A stretch of 64,000 bases of DNA, from NCBI RefSeq assembly GCF_000400465.1, contig NW_008806291.1:62001-126000 (forward strand), read 5' to 3'. The notes under the pieces were generated by a model, which did no database searches, had not been told where the DNA came from, and saw only the letters and a list, made by a program, of their open reading frames with translations. This DNA is from Wallemia ichthyophaga EXF-994. Lineage: Eukaryota > Basidiomycota > Wallemiomycetes > Wallemiales > Wallemiaceae. A program made the position numbers and the translations under genes. Shown here piece by piece: positions 10,235-22,066 of this stretch. Numbering within the stretch: position 1 is the first letter of the stretch; each line of letters opens with the position of its first letter.

Positions 10235-10999
10235 TTAAACAGCATATGGCTTGTGAGCAAATGTTTTGTTCCAATTCTCCGTCTGTGCTTTGTTCTTGCT
10301 GATTTGCTCCTCAACATCTCTCTCGGCTTTCTCGGCACGCTCTTTGAGTTTAGGAATGTCGTCTTTGGTGTAGAGCGGGGCAGGCTTTTCGTACTGGGTG
10401 ATATGGTGTGGACTAAAGACCTCAGCCATGAGCTCGTGATTCAATCTGAATCTGGAAATAGCCAAGTCTCTATGAGAGAAGCTGTCAATCTGTTCATAGC
10501 TATCGTTGGACTCGACGAGAGAAGGTCTGTTGAGGCGTTTGAAAGCCTGCTGTCTTTGCGTGTATACGGCTTGTTGTTGGTGCTGCTGAGCCTGTGCTTG
10601 AGCCTGCTGTTGCTGTTGCTGCGCCTGCATCTGGGCGAAAGCCTTCTGACGTTGCTGCTGCTGTTGCTGTTGCTGGGCCTGCACTTGAGCTTGAAGTTGT
10701 GCGTGCTGCTGCTGTTGAGCTTGTTGTGCGTGGAGTGCGTGTGCGTGTGCAGCGTGTTGCTGTTGCTGTTGCTGTTGTTGTTGTTGCTGCTGCATTGCCA
10801 TAATGATCTGCTGCTGTGCCATCTGCTGTGGACTCATCTGCTGCTGCTGGGGCATAGCGTTTGGGGGTGCACCTGCAGCAGCCTGGGCCATCATCTGCTG
10901 GTACAGTGCTAGCTGCTGTGGATCAACCTGGTTTGAAATATTTTCTAGGTTGTGTCAGTGTGCGTCTGAACCTCTTTCCTCTTCCTCACGCTGGTTCAT
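10235..10999 (-). CDS. glutamine-rich protein, possible chromatin or transcription cofactor
   Basis: There are two exons (10999-10990, 10944-10235): a 10-nt first coding exon and a 45-nt intron with a CTGAC branch site. The 239-residue product starts MNQQNISNQVDPQQLALYQQ. Residues about 30-130 are Gln-rich, interspersed with Ala, His and Met. The C-terminal part is conserved-looking and charged (RFRLNHELMAEVFSPHHIT, then KLKERAEKAERDVEEQISKN), probably helical or coiled coil. Such Q-rich tails with a short conserved core occur in SWI/SNF- or Mediator-associated fungal proteins such as Ssr4, but I cannot assign it. It converges on Ku70 with about 72 bp between stops. Confidence 0.6.
10570..10860. 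repeat. CAG/CAA-rich polyglutamine tract
   Basis: Runs of CAG/CAA codons on the minus strand encode stretches of up to about a dozen Gln. CAA interruptions break the triplet repeat, which usually stabilises it. Opposite-strand Leu-rich frames here are shadows of the repeat. Confidence 0.8.
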
Positions 11000-11079
11000 A
11001 TCGTGGTCAAGAAACAAATAAGAAAACAAAGACAATTACAAAATAAATAATAAATACAAATTATAATTTTCATTTATTT

Positions 11080-11192
11080 TCAAATTAGCTCCTTTTCACG
11101 TACACCACTTGCCCCACTTGCTATCTTGTGCTTAATCTTGCTGCGATAAGCAACGAGGTACGCGGCGTAGAAAATCCCAGCGACGCCCAAAC
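11080..11192 (-). CDS. last exon of a putative small membrane protein
   Basis: This short frame ends at a TGA (11080-11082) and reads GVAGIFYAAYLVAYRSKIKH followed by a hydrophilic tail ending REKELI. It shows one membrane segment and a basic flank, as in small mitochondrial or ER proteins. An acceptor (GAGTAG) precedes it, and a 46-nt intron to a donor near 11238 would give a preceding basic exon (FGRLPFKRS). I could not find a convincing start codon. It may be the 3' end of a neighbouring minus-strand gene instead. Confidence 0.35.
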
Positions 11193-11349
11193 CTACTCAG
11201 CGCAGAAGCCATTTTACTCGAGGTGACTGACTCATTACTCCTCTTAAAAGGCAGCCTGCCAAACACACTCCCCCGCACTTCTGCAGATAATGTACGAAAC
11301 CGTTATAATCAACTGCAGCGTTTATCCCATTCTCCCCACCATCATACCA

Positions 11350-12451
11350 TTACAACGCGGAATACGCTTCCCTGGCGTGAGCCTTGGTCATTAGGTACAT
11401 CTGCTCAGACACAGCGACATCCCAGGTCTCGGCTGGATATAACTGCAGATCAGCGTAACGCATTTGGAAAGCACCATCGAAGCACATCCCACCACTCACT
11501 CTGAGTTCTAGACGCGTACTGTGGTTGCGAGACACGTCTGGTAGTGGTATTATAACATTTAGTGGGTCTTTTATACCCGCAGACGTGCTAAATGACTGTG
11601 TGGTGTGCCAGTGGAGTTGTGAGTAAGCTGTCTTCACCTTACTTCTGCAACTGCCACTCGTCAGCCATGCAAAATCAAAAGTACTTTACCAAAGAACCCA
11701 CTGGGTACGATATTCCTCTTCCAATACTCAAATTTAACCCCTTTACACTCCACCCACAGCAGTATGGTTGTGGATTTGTCCATGGGATGCTGCTTGCTTT
11801 TCAACGTGATTCCAATGTGTGCTATCTCGTTAGCAAGTATTATGGCTTTCTTGAGCGATGGAAGGGCTTTGATTGGGTTTGCCTGGGGTGTTGGGGGATG
11901 AATTCATCAATTAGAACTCCCCGCGAGCTTGTGTAGTGTCAGCATCTGCAATTGCATAGGTGTCTCCAAGTACCTGAAAATCTTCTCCCATCCTATCAAA
12001 CCGACGGTGGTGATGATAAGGGACGTCGAGGCCACAGCAATATTAATACCGAGCTGACCCGCAAATGGGAGTATCTCGTCAAAGAAACTGCCAAGTGGTG
12101 TCCAGCTGCCCTGTCTGCCGTTGGCTGAAAGATTCTCATATAGCGCCCAAATACTAGACCAAGCTAAGGGGAAAATAGAGATGGGTAAGCTGCAATGGAA
12201 GTCTTGAATAGGCATTAATAGAATTAACTAGATCAGTGTTACGAATGGCGTTGCCAAGGAGAGTGAAAAAAGGATAAAAATTTCGGCAAAGTTTGTTTGA
12301 CCAGTTGCTGAGTGGACTTGGCGCAGATGACTGAGTGCTGTCCCATAGCTAAAAACAAAGCTTGAGGTAGCAATAAGCGGGTGTTTATGGACAAAGTGAT
12401 AATTATGTTAGACAGGAGTAGGATAATGGCTATGTTTAGCAGTGGACCCAA
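11350..12451 (-). CDS. multi-exon integral membrane protein, gene model unresolved
   Basis: Several minus-strand frames look coding but the joins are uncertain. From 5' to 3' they are: a hydrophobic segment (GPLLNIAIILLLSNIIITLS), a stretch reading ALSHLRQVHSATGQTNFAEI, a second membrane span (GINIAVASTSLIITTVGLIG), a hydrophilic beta-like region (TTILLWVECKGVKFEYWKR) and a C-terminal domain (DPLNVIIPLPDVSRN ... LELRVSGGMCFDGAF) stopping at 11350. Candidate 45-60 nt introns separate them. I do not recognise the family. It could be one protein or two overlapping minus-strand genes. It is head-to-head with the NRAMP transporter. Confidence 0.35.
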
Positions 12452-12677
12452 TGAGAATATAGATTTTAGGCCTGTGCTGCCAATAAGAAAGTATTATGGT
12501 GTATAGATAGACTTTGTAGGCATATGTTTCAAGTTGTGTAAATCCATGTTGATGGTTCTTAGATAGGAATTTGCGTTTAAATTACATTTTAAACGATTCA
12601 ATAAAACTGATAGACCATATTTAGGAAATATATTCCACCGCCCATCCTCCCTTATCTCCAAACGATCGTCATCGAAT

Positions 12678-14600
12678 ATGCGGGAACACGGCGACGACGC
12701 AGAGGATACACAGACACCATTCATCGACAGCAGCTACAACGGCGATAACAGTGATAACACTGCTTCCACTGATACAGGCACTAATAGCAGTACACCGTTC
12801 GTGTATGCCAAATGGCCACAGCCAGAGCCCTTAATGAAGAAACTACATCGTATTCTATCTGATCATTTGAAGTTTGTTGGGGCTGGAATCATTGCAGCCG
12901 TCAGCTACATTGATCCAGGCAACTGGAGTGTCGATTTCGTAAGCAGCAGCAGCGCAAATAGCAACACAATCTAACCACAATCAAGGCTGCTGGCTCCCTT
13001 TACGGATACAGCTTACTCGGTGTCGTTCTCCTTGCAAGTCTGGGCGCCATGTTCTACCAGATACTGGCATGCAGACTCGGTGTCGTCACTGGAATGGACT
13101 TGGCCCAGCATATACGCCTACAGCTACACGACAGACACCCAAGGCCCGTTCTATGGCGGTGGCTTGCTCTATATCCCCTTTACGTCCTCACTGAACTCTC
13201 TCTCATCGCAACTGACTTGAGCGAGCTGCTTGGGTCTGCTATAGCCCTCAATCTGTCAGTTGTTGGCCACGCACAGCGAATACTCTATCTAACACTCCCT
13301 CAGCATATTCCCTTTTATGCCTCTCTGGGTTGGCGTCTGTCTCACTGCACTCGACGTACTCGTCATTCTCGCCATGTACAACCCAACTGGCAGCTCACGA
13401 AGCATGCACATCTTCGAAGCCATCATCGCTGTCTTGACCCTCACCGTTTTCGCCTCTTTCGCCGTCCTCGTTGGTAAAGTCCACCCTGAATGGTCTCAAG
13501 TTCTGCGCGGTTTCCTCCCCAGCAAGCTCGCGTTTGAACCTGGTGCGACCTACATCAGTATTGGGATTATAGGTGCAACGGTTATGCCTCACAGTCTTCT
13601 CCTAGGCTCTAATATTGCTACAGCTGAGAGATTACACCCGAAGCGGTCGCCAGCATCTAGCATAAGGGAGAGCAGTGACGAAGACAGGTTCTCACTCAGC
13701 AGCATAGAAGACACTCAAACACCCCTAGAATACGTTTCTAAAGCTATGAAACAAGACCCTGATTACGAGCCATCCCCGCGCATCGGCGACGCAGACGTTT
13801 ATGATGGAGGTCCTGGTCGACTACCATCCATCCTAAAACACCTCACACATGGCAGTTGGGATATAGCACTCTCGCTTATCACCATCGCCGTACCTGTGAA
13901 TGCAGGTATTCTCATCGTCGCCTCGGCAACCTTCTTCAATAACCCTGATAGAAGTGGTAATGGCGTTGCAGATCTTTTCGACGCTCACAATCTCATTATG
14001 ACTTATGTCGGTAAACCATTCGCTTTCATCTTTGCTTTCGCTCTGCTGTGCGCTGGTCAATCTGCATCTATCACTGCAACTCAAGCTAGTCAGGTTGTTA
14101 GTGAGGGCTTCATCAAATGGAGAAGTCCACCAATACTCCGTCGCCTAATAACCAGACTAATGGGTATTATACCCTCTCTCATTATAGCCGTTGGAGCTGG
14201 CAGAAGCGGGATTGATCAGCTCCTCAATTCTTCCCAGGTCGTTCTCTCAGTTATGTTACCATTCGCTATAGGACCTTTGATATATCTCTGCGGAAGGAAG
14301 GATGTAATGAGAGTCTGGAATCCTACAGATGAAGGACAGTCTACTTCAACAACTAATCTACTTGATGCGTCGAGATTGGGTCCTTCTCATTCTCATCGTA
14401 GAACGCAATCTCAGTCTTTGGATGTCGATGGATATCAACAATTTCAGCTCTCTGATCAGCTTCAACTGAACTCAATTGGTCAGTGGGTTGATTTGCGTCC
14501 TCCACGGTATATAATGATCACCTCTTGGATAATTTTCGCAGCTCTTTGTGCGGCTAATGGTTTCATAGTCGTACAATTCTGCCGGGGTAAAGAAATATAA
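12678..14600 (+). CDS. NRAMP-type divalent metal transporter (Smf family)
   Basis: This transporter imports Mn2+/Fe2+ with protons. Its 608 residues lie in three exons (12678-12938, 12986-13254, 13304-14600) with 47- and 49-nt introns. The two metal-site motifs are present: AVSYIDPGNWSVDF in helix 1 (Asp and Asn ligands) and GATVMPHSLLLGS in helix 6 (Met ligand). About eleven to twelve membrane helices are visible. A Ser/Asp-rich insertion between helices 6 and 7 (residues about 300-370) and a hydrophilic loop before the last helix are fungal-type features. The acidic N-terminus precedes the first helix by about 75 residues. Plasma or endosomal membrane location cannot be told apart. Confidence 0.92.
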
Positions 14601-14743
14601 GGCATCAACCATCATAGAACGAGTATTGTCATAATACATTATACACGCACATTAGACGCACGCTAACAAATCATTTCTATATATGCTTCGATTCATGTGC
14701 ATAGTATCATACAGAACAATCAAGTCAATCATCACGCACATAC

Positions 14744-15690
14744 TTATTGAGAAGCTTGAGCACGACGGCGACGCAAGTCACGTTCCTCAGTGATGGTGAG
14801 CTTAACACCACCACCCTTTGGAAGTGAAACCCAAGACTTTTGTTGGCCAATAACGAAAACGTTAGTCAAACGAGTAGCGAATTGACGGTCAACTGGATCT
14901 CTCAAGTGGACAATGTCGTAACCACCCAAGTGACGCTCACGGCCAATGATGGCACCGATACGACCTTGGTTACGACCACCGGTAGCCATAGCAACGTGAC
15001 CAGTGTCAAACTTGACAAAGTCGACAATCTTGTTGTTGATAAGATCAAACTTGACAGTGTCGTTGACCTTGATCAATGGGTCTGGGTAACGGATGGTACG
15101 GCCGTCGTGGGAGACAATGTAAGGAACACCACGAGCACCGATGGCAACCTTCTTAACCTTGAGGAGCTTGAATTGAGCCTCCTCATCGGTGATACGGTGA
15201 ACAGTGAAACGACCCTTAGTGTCGTAAAGGATACGGAAGTGTTCGCCGGATGCTTCAACGGAGATGACATCTTTATGCGTGTTAGAGTGAAGATTTTCGG
15301 TACATAAGAAAATTCTCACCTTGGAAACCAGTTGGGTAGGTTCTGTCAGTACGAGCCTTGTTGTCGATCTTGATCAAACGTTGTTGGAGAATGGCCTGGA
15401 CCTCATCGCTAGAAAGAGCGTACTTCAGACGGTTTCTGAGCAAAATGGTCAAAGGCAACGATTCACGGAGCTTGTGTGGACCTGGGGATGGGCGAGAAGC
15501 CTATAAGGGTTAGCAAACCTCCTGTCAGCTTCAACGAGCTCTGTGTGCTGAATTGCAACCCACGTAAGTGCCCGAGAGCTTGTCTAACATCCATGAGGAT
15601 GGAGCTGCAAGACGCTTGAGGTGCTTCTTTGGACCACGTGGCTGTGTCGTTGTTAGCTGGCTGTTGTTTAATTTTTCCTCCTCTCACCAT
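14744..15690 (-). CDS. RPS4: 40S ribosomal protein eS4
   Basis: This small-subunit protein has 262 residues, the usual length. There are four exons (15690-15688, 15641-15564, 15500-15320, 15270-14744). The first coding exon is only the ATG; splicing adds [20 protein letters not shown]. Further family blocks are [23 protein letters not shown], the KOW-containing NQGRIGAI and the C-terminal [11 protein letters not shown]. Codon use is biased (AAG, CTT/TTG), as expected for high expression. It shares an 82-bp spacer with divergently transcribed TIM44. Confidence 0.95.
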
Positions 15691-15772
15691 TCTGACGGTT
15701 GCTGAGAAACCTGAGAAGCTCCGTCTCTCACCTTAAATTTGAATTTGCGAAAATTTCAAAAAATTGAAAATT

Positions 15773-17087
15773 ATGAATTATTTTAGAATTTCACTTGCAG
15801 GTGCTTCTAGGAGAGGCTTCTCAAGCACTGCACGCAATCTCAATATCCCAGAGTCTCCGTTTAGCAGATTCGTCAATGTCCTCAGAGAAGAGCTACGTAA
15901 GAACGCTGAATTCCAGGAGAATTATAAGCAGCTTTCTGGTGAGGCTGGCAAGGTGCAGGACTCGGAAGCTATGCAGAAGGCTAGAGACGCGTACCAGCGA
16001 GCAACTATCACGAATTTGATGAAGAACAACCCAAGGCTCAAGGCTGCAACCGATAACCTTAGAATGAACGGTGGAAAGGTTTCTGAGGGCGTTGGTGAGG
16101 CTCTCAAAGGTATCGAAAATACCGAGGCTTTCAGGGCCCTCCTCAGAGCCACAAATGCTGCTTCAACTGCTGTCACTTCCGCCACTGCTCCAATTAGAGA
16201 CACTGAAGCTTACAAATCCTTCGCTGAAACTATCTCAGATGCTCTCGATGATACCAGTAGAGGTGGTTACGAAGACCGTGAAGCTAGAAGAATACGCAGA
16301 CAGAGACGTCTAGCTAAGGCAGGCAAAGACGGTATCGCCAAGAAGAGAGTAAAAAAGAATGAGGAAGCGGGTGAGTCTGTTGTCCTCCACGAGAACGCAA
16401 ATGCCCCTTCAAAGTGGCAGGAGTACAAAGACAACTCCTCATTTTTCCAGCGTGTAGCAGATATGTGAGTTTGATTCAACACACACAAACAACCCTTACA
16501 CTCTATATAGGCGTGAACAATACCACGAATCAGAATCACCAACTGTCTTAGCAATGAGATCTGTCACTGACAGGATTGGTGGTTTGTTCGAGGAGAACGA
16601 AACCGCACGCGTGACAAGAGCTTTCAAGGCTCTCGACCCTGGCTTCACTCAAGACAGTTTCCTCGTCGAGCTGCGTGAATACATCGTCCCAGAAGTTGTT
16701 GATGCCTACCTCAACGCCGACAAGGATGCTCTTAGAAGATGGTGCGGAGAGGCGACTTACAATGTCCTCTGGGCTAGCATGGAAGTATACCTCAGCAAAG
16801 GTCTTATATCTGACAGTAAAGTTGTCGATATTCGTGCAGTTGAAATTACCAAAGGTCAGATGTTGGAAAATGATGTACCCGTCTGGTTGGTTATCTTCCA
16901 CACTCAAGAAATTCTCATGTTTAGAGACGCAAAATCGGGCGAAGTCGCCGTTGGTACTGAAGACGGTGTTGAACAAGTTGCATATGTCGGTGTATTCACC
17001 CGTGTTGAAGATGAATTGGAGGATGAGTTGACCGGTGGTTGGAAAGTCATCGAAATGGCAAGAAGAGGACAGAAAGCTTACATTTAG
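15773..17087 (+). CDS. TIM44: mitochondrial import motor subunit TIM44
   Basis: TIM44 anchors mtHsp70 to the TIM23 channel on the matrix side. The 422-residue product has two exons (15773-16464, 16511-17087) and a 46-nt intron. It opens with a basic presequence (MNYFRISLAGASRRGFSS), then a helical region (SRFVNVLREELRKN) and the C-terminal TIM44 domain (FKALDPGFTQDSFLVELREY, VWLVIFHTQEILMFRD, GWKVIEMARR). The ATG at 15773 is used; a longer frame would need TTG. Confidence 0.92.
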
Positions 17088-19555
17088 ATTGCTACTTTGG
17101 ATTGCACATAAACATTCACTCCCTACTCAGACGCAGACATACACATCCACCCAGTACTCCACTACTCAAAAAAGTCATTTTCATTATGCATGATACTATA
17201 TCAATTGACAACTTGTAATTGAGCGCTTGTAATGCTGTGCTGTAGTGATTCTATACTGCTGTGCTTCTGTCTCTATGACGCCTTATAGTAACGTAAAAAT
17301 ACAGACAACGGGAATATTTCTGCAAATCATAATTCAAATTTGATAGTGATAGTGCTACGCTAATAAAAGCAATTTGTAATCCGTTCAATTGGTGAATGAC
17401 CTCATAATGAGTTTGCAATATATTAGAGGAGTTTCAATGAAATTTGGTATTCTAGAAAGGTTTGAACAGTTACATTCATTTGCCTGAAATGCAATTGCTC
17501 AGATTGCCCTATAAATGGCAAACTTCATTGCAAAGATGAATGCAGCCAACTCATATAGTAATATTTTGAACAATTTAGTGATACTAACACTTTACTAGCA
17601 CCTCTAGCACGCCAAAAATACCCCCTTTTCAGTCATCCGCTCAATAATCATCGAGTTGTATTTCTCGACTACCACCTATCATGTGAAATGGCTGATTTGC
17701 GTATTTTGATGATCTCCAAAAAAAAATAAGCATAAAGATAGCTTTGAATGAGCTCTACAAGTATTCGCCAGAATTATATTCCTGAGTCTCCAATCGCGCC
17801 CTATAGGCTGTTCGGAAGTTGCAATCCGACATCGCTCTGTAGCAGGCTATGGGATATATAGGGAAGATTTGAAGCTCTTCATCGAAAAAATCAATTATCT
17901 CTAGCTGAGGTAGACCACGAAAACCCAAATATACAAGTATTCGGTTCTTTAAACGCGTTTTACACTTTTCGGTAATCAGTGTCCAAAGAATCCAAAATGT
18001 GGCTCCAGGGAATAATTGTTGACATTCAGGATCATTACAAGCCTATTATATGCAGCTCACGCGAAGAAAAGCGGGGGAATTGGAATAACCGAGTACATTT
18101 CGAGATTTTAAAATTGGTGGTGTAAAGACATTTAAGGCAGCCTTGAAATCAAAGAAAGCAGGTTAGCATGAAGATGCATTTTCATATCTAAAATCCCTCT
18201 CCTTGCGACACAACACACGTAACTAGACAAGTACAGGGCATTAAACAACGCTGATAACGATAAATCTATTTCCTGGTTAATTGCCAAATCAATCGCTACA
18301 GAATGACACCAAAGTGTGCAAATTGGCAGTAATCACAGTGCTACAACGAATACGTAATTGAGCATGACATTCTCGGTTTGGAGATGACATGCTTTACTTT
18401 TTGACTTGGTGATAGTTAGAGGTAATCCAGCTAGGAAAAAGTACTTAGGTGCATGTATTTGGCTTGATTGTTGAATCGACTGTTGGGTTTTGCGAGTAAT
18501 TGACCGCATTTGATCTTTTACTGCTCTGTGACGATCAACTGTAATGTTGTAAAGTGAGATAGATGAGTAGTAATGAGGGATATAGACCTTCAATGCATTT
18601 GTCCATGTATTACTACTTACATTGTTAAACTTCAAACCTTCTCAACCTGTCTTAAAGCCGCTCCAGCCTTTACACTTACTCGCCTTAGGTTAAATAGCCC
18701 ATTGAACAGTCCCGCTTAGGAGAAATAAAATATCCACGCGAAGTGATCGTTCTAAATAATAGGCTCTTCAGATGACGCAGTGATTTGGAGATAGGCTTCC
18801 CGAAGCAAATAAAGCACACCTCTACCTACTCCAAACAACATGCCGTTGTTTAGATACATCTGTCACGCTTATGCCCGCCCTAAAGTTGACGTCCGAATTG
18901 GTGACATTCGCTATCTCAGTTGCATATGATATATTAAAGCCTATTCGATTTAAATGTAACATGCATATGGGCATTATGTGTTCGATTGGGCAGGCTGTTT
19001 GTGAGGTGCCATCTGCACAGACTCTTCACGTCATTATTTCCGATAGCGAGGCGAGGAAGATGTTTAGTCGAGCAATTATTATTAGATAGAGCAGGTAACT
19101 CACTAGGCATCCGTTATTAGAACTCGTTAGTTAGGTTGGTATTGCATACTAGTGGCATCCAACACCTCACGTTAAGTCAAAGCACTAAACTTAATACAAC
19201 TAAACATCATAATCCTGACTTACCTTCGTGAGTGAGAAGGTTCTCAGGTACAATCTTATCTTTTCAATAGTTCCGGACCTCACAAAAATTCCGAAGCAAT
19301 CGTCAGGATGCGCTAATAGTGCCTAATCAGTAACACCAAGCTTTCCTGCCTCATCAAGGCTTTACTACAAAGCAGATTCAATATAGACTTTCGCCTTTTC
19401 ATTTCAAGCACAGGGGTTTCTCCTTTCTTGTCTGACATCAAAAAGTTCCCTGCTCGCTTAATTAAAGTAGTAAATCATTCAGTGTGGGGTAACTGCTTAT
19501 ATTGCCCAAGGAGTGCTAGTTTCATCCTTTACCTTCAACGCGAACCTCAGACATA
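17088..19555. other. gene-poor interval of about 2.5 kb
   Basis: Only short scattered frames (under 105 codons) occur on both strands, none with a domain, signal peptide or sensible exon joins. I see no tRNA, no terminal inverted repeats and no transposon protein. The right end must hold the promoter of the secreted protein at 19556. Confidence 0.5.
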
Positions 19556-19984
19556 ATGAACAAAATTCTTTTACTCTCAGCTGCCTTGGCAGGTGCTGTA
19601 GTCAATGCTGCAGTCTTTCCACAAGAAGCTACTACTGAAAGCCAAATATCATCTACTCATGACAGAAGAGACTATGGACCACCAGGCGTGGGCTACTATC
19701 GCTTCTGCAAAGACAAATACTGCACTTTAGACTGCTCAATAAACTTCAGAACGACAGACACAGGCTGTATCAACGGAGGTGATTTCCAATCGATGCAAGT
19801 ACACGGTGGTCTTGACCCTCTAACACATTTAACACTCGTTACCACTCCACACGATAGCTGTAGCTGTCAAGATGCATGCTGGCACGCTACTGGTCCTGAA
19901 TGTATAGAGCTCCCAGACGACATTAAGAACAAAGGATCTTACCGTATGGTTGGTCAAGATAATTGTTCAAGCAACAACTGCTAG
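19556..19984 (+). CDS. small secreted cysteine-rich protein
   Basis: A single exon encodes 142 residues with a clear signal peptide (MNKILLLSAALAGAVVNA). The mature part has ten cysteines (RFCKDKYCTLDC, DTGC, DSCSCQDAC, PEC, DNC, NNC), enough for five disulphides, and a Gly/Tyr-rich linker (DYGPPGVGYYRF). I recognise no family. It is isolated next to a gene-poor interval, the usual setting of lineage-specific secreted proteins. It could be a wall protein, an antimicrobial protein or an effector-like protein; none is demonstrated. Confidence 0.75.
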   Translation: MNKILLLSAALAGAVVNAAVFPQEATTESQISSTHDRRDYGPPGVGYYRFCKDKYCTLDCSINFRTTDTGCINGGDFQSMQVHGGLDPLTHLTLVTTPHDSCSCQDACWHATGPECIELPDDIKNKGSYRMVGQDNCSSNNC

Positions 19985-20163
19985 ATTTACAGTCAGAGTG
20001 CTTGTTTCGGGATGAAACATGTTTAGGATGTAATGGAATTATATACATAAATAACTCTGTTCCAATTTTAATTTCATTTTCATTCTCATTATAAAGAATC
20101 ACAACAACAAACGTCGTGAAAGCGTTAAACATTACTTAATTCAACCTTAGTGAGCAACAAATA

Positions 20164-22066
20164 CTAAAGTTTAGCAGGTGCTTTGTCTTGTTGTGCAGCC
20201 AGAGTACGCAGATGACGTCTAAGAATCTTCCCAGATGGTGATTTGGGAATAGCATCGATGGTTTTCACGCCGCCTCGGAGTTTAGAGTGATTTGCGACCT
20301 TACTAGCCACCCAATCTTCTACTTCTTTGCACCACTTATGATTATTGACATTGGAATCTTTCTGAGGTACTACATACGCTCTTGGTAGTTCAGTAGCCTG
20401 TTTGTCATCATAAACGCCAATGACAGCCACGTCTTTCACTTCCGGGTTTGATAGAAGCAGAGATTCAAGTGCAGCAGGTGGAACTTGGAAGCCCTTATAC
20501 TTGATAAGTTCCTGAATCTTTGTCAATTGTCAAAGCAAGTAAGGACCCAAAATTTACCTTCAATCTATCCACAATCTTAAATAGCTGAGTTTTTTTGTCA
20601 AAGATAGCAACATCACCGGTTTTGAAGAAGTCATCAGCTGTCATACATTCAGCAGTAGCCTCCGGTCTGTTTAAATAACCTTTCATCACTTGAGGACCTT
20701 TCACCCAAAGCCTATTCCATGTGAGATAAAGTTCTCAAATAAAGATAAGCAAACTTACTCCCCACTTGCCTTGTTGTCACCTGGTACATCCATCCCATTT
20801 TCGTCTACTATTCTTGCGCTGGTATTGGGAATCAACCTGCCAATGTATCCGCTATGTGACTTTGCGTATTCTAATGGAATCTTATGTGTGATAGGACTGG
20901 TTTCCGTGAGACCTGTGAGTGGTTAGTTTGGTGCTAGTTAGATGAGTTATTAAACAAACCATATCCTTGTGGGACTGTGATTACATCGTTGAACTTAGTA
21001 GACAACTTCTGTATAAGCTCTTCACCAACAGGAGCAGCACCAACTTGTAAGATTCTCAAGCTACTAAGATTGTACCGCTTGTCAATATCTGTGTTGGCTA
21101 TCAAGACCAAAATTGGTGGTACAATTGAACCGACTGAAACCTTGTACTTTTCAACAGCAGCCCCGAATACATCTGGATCAAAACGAGGCAAAAGAACGCT
21201 TTTGGCTTCGTGTGTCATGTAATAAAACATGGTGACTACCAATCCGACTGTAAAATGTTAGTAATGTAGTTAAGTTGATTCCAAAGCCAGCTCACAGATA
21301 TGATAAAAGGGCTGAAGATCTTTGTTCAGTCAGATCAGAGAAATTTTAGCCTACTCACCAATACAGATATCAAGACGTCGTTTTTCTGTATAACGTACGT
21401 TCTCATCGAATCTAATTGTCGTAAGTTTGCAATTATGTTGTAGTGCGTAGTCATAACGCCTTTAGATAAGCCAGTTGTACCACTACTATAACACATAACA
21501 GCAGTCTCGTGAGTGCTTTGGCCGTCAAATTTTTCAGGTATACCAAATTGACGGTCGGGGATGAATAATTGGGAGTAAGATAAACATCCGCTTGAATTTG
21601 AGTCAGTAGCAGAGATTAGTCTTTGATTAATTTTCGTCTCGGACCAGCCAATCTCACTGAGTATTTGTTTGGTGAGAGGGATGTTATCGGGATGAGCAAA
21701 AACAAGGGAAACATTGCTATCTTTTATTTGATGAGATAGCTCCAAGTGGTTGTAGGCGGGATTAGCGAGTGAGACTTTAGCGCCGGTGGCGGATGTGCCC
21801 AGCAATAGAACGGGATAAGCGATTGAGTTTGGACTGATGATCAAAACAGTGTCTTTTCTTTCAATGTTGAGAAATTTTCTCAAGCCATAAGCCAGCTCTA
21901 AAGACTTGGCTCTGAGCTGTGCATATGTCAATTTAATGCCGGTTGTTGCTTCAACAAAGGCGATCTTGTGGAGGTGATCCGTGGAAGGTGGTAGTAGGAA
22001 GTCGAACAAGCTGCATTGTGGGATATCGACGTCCGAATGAATAGACTTTATAATTCCAGTGGACAT
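20164..22066 (-). CDS. peroxisomal 4-coumarate--CoA ligase-like acyl-CoA synthetase
   Basis: This adenylate-forming enzyme activates a carboxylic acid to its CoA ester. It has 555 residues in six exons (22066-21359, 21311-21296, 21247-20960, 20912-20759, 20711-20558, 20511-20164). Signatures are the AMP-binding P-loop YSSGTTGLSKGVMTTH, LPFYHIFGLV built across a 16-nt micro-exon, PQGYGLTE, FKTGDVAIFD, VDRLKELIKYKGFQ and the catalytic Lys in PSGKILRR. The C-terminal AKL is a peroxisomal PTS1 signal. Substrate could be a fatty or phenylpropanoid acid. All five introns are 46-48 nt. Confidence 0.9.

Noticed and set aside
10159-10238. Extra Ku70 exon ending at 10238
   Set aside because: It needs a 34-nt intron, shorter than any other placed here (43 nt and up), and would overlap the neighbouring stop codon.
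10253-10912. Long Leu-rich frame on the plus strand
   Set aside because: It is the antisense shadow of the CAG-rich polyglutamine coding sequence on the minus strand.
17088-19555. tRNA or snoRNA genes in the gene-poor interval
   Set aside because: No stretch with a B box and matching acceptor stem was found by eye; a covariance search would be decisive.
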